A DNA stretch of 5,717 nt from Maribacter sp. (GCA_018679695.1 JAHHKH010000460.1:1-5717), one strand, 5' to 3'; shown: positions 1 through 5,661, counted from the first letter of the stretch. The notes: a model not told the origin generated them from the letters alone. Translations and numbers: made by a program.

Positions 1-204
1 GGCATAACCTGCTGCCTCAATGTTCTTATAACCGGCATCTGCTACCGCCTTAAGGGTTGCTTTGGCATCCTCACCCATGGCATTGCGTACCGTATAAAGT
101 GCCAGGCCACCAAATTGATCTTGTGCATTACCCATGTAAATACCCATAAGAAGAATACCTAATATTGCTAGTTTTGCCAGTGTTTTTGAAATTGCGTTTT
201 TCAT
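1..204 (-). CDS. Secreted TIM-barrel sugar phosphate isomerase/epimerase family protein, N-terminal part (cut by window edge)
   Basis: Only the first 68 codons are visible; the gene runs off the left edge. It starts at the ATG at 204-202. Residues 1-27 form a signal peptide: lysines at 2, 7 and 11, a hydrophobic core at about 12-24, and a likely cleavage site near GNA-Q (26-28), so the product is probably periplasmic. From residue 33 the sequence GLALYTVRNAMGEDAKATL, then ADAGYKNIEAAGY, matches the first strand and helix of the xylose isomerase-like TIM barrel (AP endonuclease 2 superfamily), where a xLYSVRD...LK.LA..GYKxVE.AGY pattern is typical. Metal-binding residues lie further on and cannot be seen. 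It follows dctM in the same direction after 106 nt, so it may be the next gene of the TRAP operon, acting on a sugar or sugar acid; that role is inferred from context. The exact reaction cannot be named. The fold assignment is fairly secure. Confidence 0.82.
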   Translation of the reverse strand, partial: MKNAISKTLAKLAILGILLMGIYMGNAQDQFGGLALYTVRNAMGEDAKATLKAVADAGYKNIEAAGYA

Positions 205-310
205 TCTTGAAATATTTGAGTTTATTAAATTTAAGAGTATTTTTTGTAAGCATTCCGCATTTTAAACCAAACGTCTAAAATAAATAATTCCAACCAGGTT
301 TAAAAATTGA

Positions 311-1609
311 TTACAGATCGAATAAGCTCGGTAACCATAAACTCAATTGCGGGAAATAAGTTACCAAAAACAGGGCGATGATCATTGCTATGAATAAGGG
401 CAAAAGCGGTTTAAATACCTTTTCAATAGTCGTCTTTGCAATTCCTACCCCAACAAAGAGCACCGAACCCACCGGGGGTGTGCATAAGCCGATACAAAGA
501 TTAAGCACCATGATGATTCCAAAATGTACGGGATCAAGCCCTAATTTGGTTACCACAGGTAAGAATATGGGCGTAAAAATCAAGACAGCAGGGGTCATAT
601 CCATAAATATTCCCACACATAACAGCAATAAATTAATAATCAATAATATCACAATTTTGTTGTCGCTCAAGCTCAACAACCCTGAGCTGATATCCTGGGG
701 AATGTTTTCATAGGACAATGCCCAAGACATGCACATGGAAGCTCCAATGAGCAGCATTACAATAGCCGTAGTGGCCGAAGAATCCAATAAGATCTGTGGT
801 AATTTTGCAAAAGATATTTCCTTATATACAAAGCCAAGGATCAAGCTGTATAAAACGGCAATTGCAGATGCCTCCGTAGCCGTAAAAATACCGGTGACGA
901 TACCTCCAATAACCACGACCAACATCATAAGACTGGGAAAGGCATCGATAAAAGTCTTAAAAATCTCTTTTAGGCTACTTCGATTTCCAACCTTATATTT
1001 TTTCTTTTTGGCCCAGACCGTAGCAACGAGCATTAGAAAAAGTCCTGTTAAGATTCCTGGTATATAACCTGCCAGGAAAAGGGCGGCAATGGAAGCTCCA
1101 CCACTGGCCAAAGAGTAAACAATCAAAACATTACTCGGTGGAATAACCAGGCCTGTAGTGGCAGAGGTAATATTTACCGCTGCGCCAAATTCTTTTGAAT
1201 ACCCTTCTTTTTCCATTTCCGGGCCCAGGATACTTCCCATAGCTGATGCGGACGCCATCGCCGAACCGGCAATTGCCCCCATCAACATAGCGGCAATAAC
1301 ATTGATCAAAGCGAGTCCGCCTGGTAGTGATCCAACCAAAGTTTTTGCAAAGGCGATCAAGCGGTGGGCAATACCTCCCTTGTTCATGAGTTCTCCAGAC
1401 AAAATAAAGAAAGGAATCGCCAATAATGCAAAACTATCGAGACCTGTTGCCATTCGTTGAGCAACAGTCGTAAAAGCGGGCATCGCCGGTATACTGACCA
1501 ACATGGTGAGCAATGAGGATATGGCAATACTCCAGGCTACAGGAGTCCCAATTGCCAACAAAAAGATAAAACTAATTACCAATACAAGAATTGGGATATG
1601 CTCTATCAT
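311..1609 (-). CDS. dctM: TRAP transporter large permease subunit DctM
   Basis: Large membrane subunit (432 aa, the usual length) of a tripartite ATP-independent periplasmic transporter, the part that moves substrate across the inner membrane using an ion gradient, normally Na+. About 12 hydrophobic segments are visible along the whole length. Family landmarks: PFFILSGELMNKGG (66-79), the glycine/alanine stretch GAIAGSAMASASAMGSILGP (111-130) followed by MEKEGY, TTGLVIPPSN (151-160), GIVTGIFTATEASA (236-249), and the C-terminal half signature GIFMDMTPAVLIFTPIFLPVV (333-353, shown in pieces: GIFMDMTPAVLI then FTPIFLPVV) followed by DPVHFGIIMVLNLCIGLCTPP (359-379, key residues D359, P360, H362, P378, P379). 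Both inverted halves are complete and no frameshift is seen. The ATG at 1609-1607 overlaps the dctQ stop by four nucleotides (ATGA), indicating translational coupling. Substrate specificity is set mainly by DctP, so this gene does not reveal the cargo. Confidence 0.97.
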   Translation of the reverse strand: MIEHIPILVLVISFIFLLAIGTPVAWSIAISSLLTMLVSIPAMPAFTTVAQRMATGLDSFALLAIPFFILSGELMNKGGIAHRLIAFAKTLVGSLPGGLALINVIAAMLMGAIAGSAMASASAMGSILGPEMEKEGYSKEFGAAVNITSATTGLVIPPSNVLIVYSLASGGASIAALFLAGYIPGILTGLFLMLVATVWAKKKKYKVGNRSSLKEIFKTFIDAFPSLMMLVVVIGGIVTGIFTATEASAIAVLYSLILGFVYKEISFAKLPQILLDSSATTAIVMLLIGASMCMSWALSYENIPQDISSGLLSLSDNKIVILLIINLLLLCVGIFMDMTPAVLIFTPIFLPVVTKLGLDPVHFGIIMVLNLCIGLCTPPVGSVLFVGVGIAKTTIEKVFKPLLPLFIAMIIALFLVTYFPQLSLWLPSLFDL

Positions 1610-2070
1610 GATCTTAGCTTAATTAAGTCGGCAATTTTATAATACATGATCAACAGACCACTAATAGGAAGGATAAAATAGACCATTGCCAATGGTATCT
1701 GAAGTGCCGGGGAGTGCTGTCCGAGAATGTAGGAGATATATACCAAACGTGATCCACCAAGGACAAAGGCAACAAAAACGAATAGAATAATCAAAATTGT
1801 AACCAACATTTTCAACTTTATCCGTGTTTTGGGTTTGGCCCTTGAAGGTAATATATCGATAGCGACGTGCAGATGCTGTCCAGAAACATAGGCAGCACCT
1901 AAAACACCTATCCATATCATTAGGTACCGGGCCAACTCATCTGTAAAAGCACTTGGGTCACCCGTGACATACCTTGTAAATACCTGCCATAGTACGTTAA
2001 CGACCATGACGGACATAATTAGCACCAGGGTCCTGCTTAAAATAGTGTCTAAACGTGCTCTAAATCCCAT
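1606..2070 (-). CDS. dctQ: TRAP transporter small permease subunit DctQ
   Basis: Small membrane subunit (154 aa) that pairs with DctM and is required for TRAP transport. Four hydrophobic segments lie at about 12-34, 47-64, 87-106 and 122-144, the expected four-helix topology. Landmarks of the family are NVLWQVFTRYV (25-35), the conserved FTDELARYLMIWIGVLGAAY (42-61), GQHLHVAIDIL (64-74) and PALQIPLAMVYFILPISG (121-138). It starts with ATG at 2070-2068, one nucleotide after the dctP stop codon, and ends inside the dctM start codon, so the three genes are almost certainly one transcript. No break or unusual residue is seen. An overlapping 84-codon open frame at 1661-1915 on the same strand is a shadow of this gene. 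Confidence 0.95.
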   Translation of the reverse strand: MGFRARLDTILSRTLVLIMSVMVVNVLWQVFTRYVTGDPSAFTDELARYLMIWIGVLGAAYVSGQHLHVAIDILPSRAKPKTRIKLKMLVTILIILFVFVAFVLGGSRLVYISYILGQHSPALQIPLAMVYFILPISGLLIMYYKIADLIKLRS

Positions 2071-2071
2071 A

Positions 2072-3049
2072 TCAGTTGGTTTCTTGGATTCGTTTTATCA
2101 GTGGGTATATCTCGGTGTCTTGCTCATAATCTTTGTAGATTCCTGCTACTTTTTCAGCAAAAAGGGATTTGTCAGGTCTACTTATTTGAACCCCGGCCTT
2201 TTGGACTTCACGTAAGGCTTCCTCTTCCGCCTGGGCCCACAGTACCCGTTGATACTTTACCGATTCCTTTACCGATGCAGTCAACCATGCTTGCTCTTGA
2301 GGGTCAAGTTTGTCCCAAACATAGGTTCCGATCAACAAAACATCAGGAAGAACGGTATGTTCATCCAATGAATAATATTTACAGACTTCATAATGTCTTG
2401 AAAGGTAAAAACTCGGTGGATTATTTTCAGCTCCATCTACTACCCCTTGTTGTAGGGAGGTATAGAGTTCGCCCCAAGAAATTGGTGTGGGTGACCCGCC
2501 AAGGGCCTTTACCATATTTACTGCGGTAACGCTTTCCATGACCCTTATTTTTTGGCCTTCGAGATCGGAAGGTTGATCAATGGGTTTTTTCATGGTATAG
2601 AAACTTCGACTTCCAGCATCGTAATACCCTAGCCCTTTGAGCCAATAGTTCTCCCCTTCCTTCAAGAGTTCCTGTCCGATCGGACCATCCAATACATTAA
2701 AGGAATGTTGGCGATCGCGAAAAAGAAACGGAAGTCCAAGGACTTTCATTTTAGGGGCAAAGTTTTCCAATACGCCAACGGATACCTTGGTCATGTCCAG
2801 GCTTCCAATCTGTAAAAGTTCTAAACATTCACGTTCTGTACCTAGCTGCTGACTCGGATAAATTTCAAGTTTAAGACGTCCCCCCGAACGCTCCAATAAA
2901 TCCTCTCCCATTTTTACCATGGCCTTATGAACCGAATGACTTACATCCAAACCATGTCCTAAACGCATTGTTTTGGTGGTGTTTTCGCGAGTACAACCCA
3001 TAAGCAGTCCCAAAAAAAACAAAAAGGAAAAGGTTCTGATCGTATTCAT
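2072..3049 (-). CDS. dctP: TRAP transporter substrate-binding lipoprotein DctP
   Basis: Solute-binding subunit (325 aa) that captures an organic acid in the periplasm and delivers it to DctQM. The N-terminus has a short lipoprotein signal, hydrophobic to residue 18, with lipobox LMGC and Cys19 as the predicted lipidated residue, so it is probably membrane-tethered instead of freely soluble. Family landmarks: SGGRLKLEIYPSQQLG (55-70), LGLPFLFRD (104-112), GLGYYDAGSRSFYT (139-152), LEGQKIRVMES (163-173) and VVDGAENNPPSFY (203-215). Arg169 in KIRVM aligns with the conserved arginine that binds the substrate carboxylate in TRAP receptors. The AENNPPSFY motif is common in receptors of sugar acids, including uronates, and a TIM-barrel isomerase gene lies downstream; a uronate or related sugar acid is therefore a reasonable guess, not proof. 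First gene of the operon; the ATG at 3049-3047 has no clear Shine-Dalgarno, as is usual in this phylum. Confidence 0.95.
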   Translation of the reverse strand: MNTIRTFSFLFFLGLLMGCTRENTTKTMRLGHGLDVSHSVHKAMVKMGEDLLERSGGRLKLEIYPSQQLGTERECLELLQIGSLDMTKVSVGVLENFAPKMKVLGLPFLFRDRQHSFNVLDGPIGQELLKEGENYWLKGLGYYDAGSRSFYTMKKPIDQPSDLEGQKIRVMESVTAVNMVKALGGSPTPISWGELYTSLQQGVVDGAENNPPSFYLSRHYEVCKYYSLDEHTVLPDVLLIGTYVWDKLDPQEQAWLTASVKESVKYQRVLWAQAEEEALREVQKAGVQISRPDKSLFAEKVAGIYKDYEQDTEIYPLIKRIQETN

Positions 3050-3091
3050 GATTTATTTAGGTCTGATTTTTTTGGTCCGTTGATTTCAAAA

Positions 3092-3110
3092 ATGGAACAT
3101 AGAGTTCCAT
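3092..3110. promoter_or_regulatory. Candidate operator: perfect 7-5-7 inverted repeat upstream of dctP
   Basis: ATGGAAC (3092-3098) and GTTCCAT (3104-3110) are exact reverse complements separated by ATAGA. The centre lies about 52 nt upstream of the dctP start codon, where a repressor or activator dimer would bind. The arm length and spacing suit a dimeric helix-turn-helix regulator such as a GntR or LacI family protein, but no regulator gene is visible in the window. I could not find a confident TAnnTTTG/TTTG promoter pair beside it, so its position relative to the transcription start is unknown. It has no run of T on either side and so is unlikely to be a terminator. Confidence 0.5.
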
Positions 3111-3250
3111 AAGGAATGTAATATAATTTGGTCTAAATGGTTCGTTTTTGTCTGTCTTATTTTCAATTACAACATAGGATACCTTGACCCCTACCATTGC
3201 TAAGACGTATTAATTTAATCGTTGCGTTGAATTTAAAGATAATTATAATC

Positions 3251-3267
3251 ATGAAAAAGCTTTTCAT
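3251..3267. repeat. Short inverted repeat, arms ATGAAAA / TTTTCAT
   Basis: A perfect 7-bp inverted repeat with a 3-nt spacer (AGC), about 200 nt upstream of dctP and just before the recombinase fragment. It contains an AAGCTT core and is AT-rich, so chance is a real possibility. It could be a binding site or a leftover end of the element that carried the recombinase; nothing in the sequence decides between these. Confidence 0.3.
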
Positions 3268-3288
3268 AAAGCCACCGGTGATTTGATG

Positions 3289-3423
3289 GATTCTAAAGGT
3301 AATAAGGATAGAATTTCCATATTATCGAAGACCACACTGGAAGATCTACAAAACTATTTTAAGGAATGGAAACCTAGGGAATATGTGTTCGAAGGCAAAA
3401 AGAGCGTAAGTATTGCGCTGTGA
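3289..3423 (+). pseudogene. Tyrosine recombinase (integrase) catalytic-domain fragment
   Basis: In frame from 3289 the DNA reads DSKGNKDRISILSKTTLE then DLQNYFKEWKPREYVFEGKK, ending at a TGA at 3421-3423. This closely fits the part of XerC/D-type integrases common in Bacteroidota that has the pattern KGKKDR..pLS...LE.LR.YYK.YKPK.YLFEG, located between the first catalytic arginine and the HxxR box. Residues after FEGKK (from about 3403) no longer resemble the family, and upstream of about 3289 the frame also loses similarity. The catalytic Arg I, the HxxR, the second His and the Tyr are all absent, as is any N-terminal SAM-like domain, so it is an inactive remnant of roughly 40 residues. It lies tail to tail with, and overlaps, the truncated membrane sensor gene on the other strand. 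It is probably the trace of an insertion, deletion or recombination. Family recognition is by motif only. Confidence 0.7.
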
Positions 3424-4111
3424 GCCAGCAAATAAATAACAAAGCCGATAGCCCTGTAATGGTCATTGCCAACTCATATGGTGCATCCAACTTGTTTATC
3501 ATAAAAACATTTTTGAATGTAGAAACAACTGTTTCAAAAGCAATCAAGGTTATGAGCGTAAGCAACCAATTGTAATAATTGACGTTACCATTCGAATAAT
3601 TTTCCAAGAGTAATTTTTTCGATTTCAGAATTACAATGTAGCATGCAATAATATAGGCAGTAAACTGAAGATGAATTAAGAGATAGGTTACCTTCAATTC
3701 TATAATTAAACTGACCTCAGCCATTAGAATTTCCATTTTTGCATCGAAATCCGCTAAATAGAATCTTGGAATCAATAAAATTATGGTGATCACAAATGGA
3801 AGCGTATGCCAAAGATGTTTCCATTTCAAATTAAAATCTTCATAGGTCACGGAACAGATATAAAAATATAGTAGAGGCGGATTTAAAAAGAGCAATGTAT
3901 TTAGAAGTAACCCAAATCCAGGATGATATGGAATAATGAATTGGCTGTTCAAAATGTATCCAGAATCGATTGCGCCAATTATTAAATAGAGTGAAATAAG
4001 GATGTTCGAAGTTCTGTTCTTAGATTTAAAAGTGAGTAAAAAGAAAGCGAAAAACAAACTTAAAAACGCAGTGAGAATACTAAGAACGTCCGCTAAAGAA
4101 TTTATGACCAT
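3374..4111 (-). CDS. Truncated seven-helix membrane sensor, AraC-type regulator lacking its DNA-binding domain
   Basis: The predicted product has 245 residues from the ATG at 4111-4109. A longer frame opens at a TTG at 4168 but adds a basic 19-residue leader, so the ATG just before helix 1 is preferred. Seven hydrophobic segments lie at about 5-27, 34-52, 66-87, 103-120, 141-163, 179-197 and 214-234. Traits such as FFAFFLLTFKSKNRTSNILISLYLI (split: FFAFFLLTFKSKN, RTSNILISLYLI), NPPLLYFYICSVTY, KHLWHTLPF, LLIPRFYL, ENYSN and YYNWLL resemble the membrane part of flavobacterial regulators in which seven helices precede a C-terminal AraC-type helix-turn-helix. Intact relatives continue after the last helix with a PE(L/I)F-like linker and an output domain of over 100 residues. 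Here the protein stops eight residues after AQYLRS, and those residues (FCLRTHIP) are antisense to the recombinase fragment. It is therefore a likely disabled gene; a short free-standing membrane protein is the alternative. Confidence 0.65.
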   Translation of the reverse strand: MVINSLADVLSILTAFLSLFFAFFLLTFKSKNRTSNILISLYLIIGAIDSGYILNSQFIIPYHPGFGLLLNTLLFLNPPLLYFYICSVTYEDFNLKWKHLWHTLPFVITIILLIPRFYLADFDAKMEILMAEVSLIIELKVTYLLIHLQFTAYIIACYIVILKSKKLLLENYSNGNVNYYNWLLTLITLIAFETVVSTFKNVFMINKLDAPYELAMTITGLSALLFICWLTAQYLRSFCLRTHIP

Positions 4112-4454
4112 ATCGTGAAAAATGTTCTTTAAAAATAACGATTTATGAAATGGTAATCCACTTTTCAAGAAGGTAAGAGGGTATACAAAACCCTAACCAT
4201 TGTATTAAATGGAAAATAAAAGCTTTTTTCTATTCGAAAGCAAAAATTTTAATACCCCTCAAACCTTTATTGGACTTGCAACAAATAAGCGGACAACTAG
4301 ATAAGGATCCTAATTCCAATCCAGATTTATACTCAAATCTTTAATTTCTCGTTATACCCCTTAGGAACTAGGTGTATTTCATCGAATAAAAGTAGGGTCT
4401 AACCTGGCTTGGTTGTTCCATAACAATAAACCCCAATATTAAATATTTGTAATT
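4112..4454. other. Intergenic region between divergent genes
   Basis: This AT-rich stretch separates the truncated sensor (leftward) and the acidic lipoprotein gene (rightward), so it must hold the promoters of both if they are expressed. A TTG-initiated leftward extension reaches 4168 but is not favoured. One imperfect dyad is visible: ATACCCCT (4354-4361) and AGGTGTAT (4370-4377), with one mismatch and an 8-nt spacer, about 78 nt before the lipoprotein start. I see no RNA gene, no terminator hairpin and no full match to the Bacteroidota TAnnTTTG promoter element. Confidence 0.5.
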
Positions 4455-5237
4455 ATGAAACTGTTAAATCAAATTATCGCACTCGCAGTGCTGAGTGCAT
4501 TTACCTTAATTTCATGCTCAAAGGATGAATCCGGTTCTGATTTCGGAAAACTAGCGTTGAGCGCAAAAAGTACCACCACGGCAACATCGTCCTCTAAACA
4601 GGCGACCTCTTCCAAGAGTGTGGCTGACGGTGTAGCGGTCACAGACTTTATGATCAATCTTGTAGAATTTGAATTAGAGCTAGATGTAGAGGAACAAGAA
4701 CTAGATGTAGAGGAACAAGAAATGGAATATGATTCCGACGAACATTGGGATGATGATGGCGCTTTTGATTTCGAAGACGAGATTGAGCTTGAGGGACCTT
4801 TTACACTGGACCTTATGGCGGGTCAGATCAGCTTCCTTAATGTAACGGTCCCCAATGGGAATTATGAAGAACTGGAATTCAAGATCAACAAAAATAAAGA
4901 TGAAAACAGCGAAATGTTTGATAAATCAGTGCTCATTAGAGGTACGGTTAACGATGTTCCCTTTATATTCTGGCACAACTTCATGGACGAATTGGAGGTA
5001 GATTTTGAGGATCCTACCATTGATGTTACCATTACCGGGAATACCGAAAGTCTTGTAATAGACTTCGACCTTTCTCTATTGTTCAATGCCGTTGGCGGGA
5101 TAGACCTCGGTCAGGCTACAGACAACAACAACGATGGAACCATAGAGATATCGCCAACCGATGAAGATGGAAACAACGATTTGGCGCAGGCTATACGAAA
5201 TAGAATGAGGGATATCATCGACTTGATTGATGATTAA
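4455..5237 (+). CDS. Acidic predicted lipoprotein of unknown function
   Basis: The product has 260 residues from the ATG at 4455. It starts with a lipoprotein signal: MKLLNQ, a hydrophobic core and lipobox LISC with Cys21, so it should be lipid-anchored in the envelope. Residues 39-55 are a Ser/Thr/Ala-rich linker. Residues 71-112 are extremely rich in Asp and Glu and contain a repeated LDVEEQE heptad (77-83 and 84-90) made by an exact DNA duplication. Residues 113-210 look like a beta-rich domain (GPFTLDLMAGQ, VTVPNGNYEELEFKI, IRGTVNDVPFIFW, IDVTITGNTESLVIDFDLS), loosely like the DUF4382-type lipoproteins of Bacteroidota; that link is tentative. Near the end, DNNNDGTIEI (223-232) fits a DxNxDGxI calcium-binding loop. 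Metal or cation binding at the cell surface is plausible but not shown. It is a single-gene unit, closed by a terminator 24 nt downstream. I do not recognise a named family with confidence. Confidence 0.8.
   Translation: MKLLNQIIALAVLSAFTLISCSKDESGSDFGKLALSAKSTTTATSSSKQATSSKSVADGVAVTDFMINLVEFELELDVEEQELDVEEQEMEYDSDEHWDDDGAFDFEDEIELEGPFTLDLMAGQISFLNVTVPNGNYEELEFKINKNKDENSEMFDKSVLIRGTVNDVPFIFWHNFMDELEVDFEDPTIDVTITGNTESLVIDFDLSLLFNAVGGIDLGQATDNNNDGTIEISPTDEDGNNDLAQAIRNRMRDIIDLIDD
4680..4721 (+). repeat. Exact 21-bp tandem duplication, two copies, in frame
   Basis: Positions 4680-4700 are repeated without a single difference at 4701-4721. Each unit begins CTAGATGTAGAGG and encodes seven residues (LDVEEQE). 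The match stops exactly at both borders. Because even synonymous positions are identical, the duplication is probably recent and arose by slippage or unequal recombination, lengthening the acidic segment of the lipoprotein. Confidence 0.95.
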
Positions 5238-5260
5238 TGTTGAAAGACAAATGCATAATC

Positions 5261-5290
5261 AAAAACCCGGTTCTTTAGCCGGGTTTTTTT
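5261..5290 (+). terminator. Intrinsic terminator of the acidic lipoprotein gene
   Basis: AAAACCCGG (5262-5270) pairs perfectly with CCGGGTTTT (5279-5287), and the stem can extend inward by a U-G and a U-A pair to leave a CUUU loop. The hairpin is followed directly by a T-run to 5290. It starts 24 nt after the stop codon at 5235-5237. The upstream A-run gives some symmetry, but the leftward direction has no nearby minus-strand gene that would need it. Confidence 0.92.
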
Positions 5291-5344
5291 ATTTATGGGA
5301 ATTATTTCGCACAGGAATAAAATGAGCCTGCATTTTAGACGGCC

Positions 5345-5361
5345 TCATACGCTGCGTATGA
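5345..5361. repeat. Perfect 17-nt dyad, arms TCATACGC / GCGTATGA
   Basis: Two 8-nt arms are exact reverse complements around a single central T (5353). With a one-base centre it cannot form a normal RNA hairpin at full stem length, so a protein-binding dyad is more likely than a terminator. It has no T-run. It lies 55 nt beyond the lipoprotein terminator, outside any obvious promoter region. Function unknown. Confidence 0.5.
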
Positions 5362-5488
5362 TTCGAAATTTTATCGGTTTTTAATATGTTAGAGTCAATA
5401 ATACCAAAAGGGGTGAAAAGACCTTAACATCACTTGGAAATTATTTATCAGCTTCTTTTCGAACGATTAACCGAACTCTACACCTTTT

Positions 5489-5512
5489 ATATGATATTAG
5501 ATGATATCATAT
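5489..5512. repeat. AT-rich inverted repeat, arms ATATGATAT / ATATCATAT
   Basis: Perfect 9-bp arms (5489-5497 and 5504-5512) flank a 6-nt spacer, and a second, self-contained 10-nt palindrome ATGATATCAT sits at 5501-5510, overlapping the right arm. The composition is nearly all A and T, which raises the odds of a chance match, but nested dyads of this kind are also typical of operator sites. No gene start lies close by on either strand. Confidence 0.4.
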
Positions 5513-5520
5513 GAATGCAG

Positions 5521-5563
5521 TAAAAACAAAAAGTGCTGAAAATCAATAGATTAACAGCACTTT
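5521..5563 (-). terminator. Probable intrinsic terminator of tRNA-Pro
   Basis: Read on the minus strand, AAAGTGCTG (5563-5555) pairs perfectly with CAGCACTTT (5538-5530), followed by TTGTTTTTA, a U-rich tail. The 16-nt loop can fold further through AATC/GATT pairing around a four-base loop, with a symmetric A-A internal loop. It lies 24 nt past the tRNA 3' end on the same strand, so it very probably ends that transcript. Confidence 0.78.
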
Positions 5564-5566
5564 GAT

Positions 5567-5583
5567 ACCACTTAAAAAGTGGT
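5567..5583 (-). repeat. Small hairpin in the tRNA-Pro 3' trailer, arms ACCACTT / AAGTGGT
   Basis: A perfect 7-bp inverted repeat with a 3-nt loop starts only 3 nt after the tRNA discriminator base. In the transcript it would form a short stem between the tRNA and the larger terminator hairpin. It could influence 3' processing or stall exonucleases; it lacks a T-run of its own on the distal side, so it is unlikely to be a separate terminator. Confidence 0.6.
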
Positions 5584-5586
5584 CCG

Positions 5587-5661
5587 TCGGGGTGGCAGGA
5601 TTCGAACCTGCGACCTCCGCGTCCCAAACGCGGCGCGATAACCGGCCTACGCTACACCCCG
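5587..5661 (-). tRNA. tRNA-Pro, anticodon UGG
   Basis: A 75-nt cloverleaf reads on the minus strand. The acceptor stem CGGGGTG/CACCCCG is perfect, the anticodon stem CCGCG/CGCGG encloses the loop TTTGGGA with anticodon TGG, and the T-arm is GCAGG TTCGAAT CCTGC. The D-arm has the GG pair and a three-pair stem GCG/CGC. C1-G72 and A73 are the identity elements expected of bacterial tRNA-Pro. The CCA end is not encoded (the DNA continues CGG), so it must be added by CCA-adding enzyme. It reads all CCN codons given suitable wobble modification. It is followed by two hairpins; the 56 nt upstream, up to the window edge, presumably carry its promoter or the end of another gene. Confidence 0.97.

Larger units (their letters stand above)
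5291..5520. other. Non-coding stretch between the lipoprotein terminator and the tRNA-Pro terminator
   Basis: No gene of credible length is present. The longest sensible frame is 29 codons (5295-5384, plus strand) with no recognisable motif. The stretch holds two inverted repeats listed separately (5345-5361 and 5489-5512). It lies between convergently oriented units, so promoters are not required here; a small RNA cannot be excluded but has no direct support. Confidence 0.55.

Noticed and set aside
378..1460. Three plus-strand open frames of 100-112 codons within dctM
   Set aside because: They are antisense to a complete, well-recognised transporter gene and have no domain features; they arise from its codon composition.
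2101..2529. 142-codon plus-strand open frame within dctP
   Set aside because: Antisense to the binding-protein gene, with no recognisable domain or start context.
3050..3290. Further recombinase coding sequence upstream of the fragment
   Set aside because: All three plus-strand frames contain stops or lose similarity; the catalytic Arg I region expected there is not seen.
4112..4168. N-terminal extension of the membrane sensor to 264 aa
   Set aside because: The start at 4168 is a TTG, and the 19 added residues precede an ATG placed right before helix 1 in the manner usual for the family. The longer form is possible but not preferred.
5295..5384. 29-codon open frame on the plus strand after the terminator
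   Set aside because: Short, no recognisable motif, no ribosome binding signal, and it overlaps a palindrome. Such frames are expected by chance.
5587..5661. tRNA-Pro as the attachment site of an island that brought the recombinase fragment
   Set aside because: I found no second copy of the tRNA 3' end in the window, the recombinase remnant is 2.2 kb away, and the genes between are ordinary. The idea has no direct support here.
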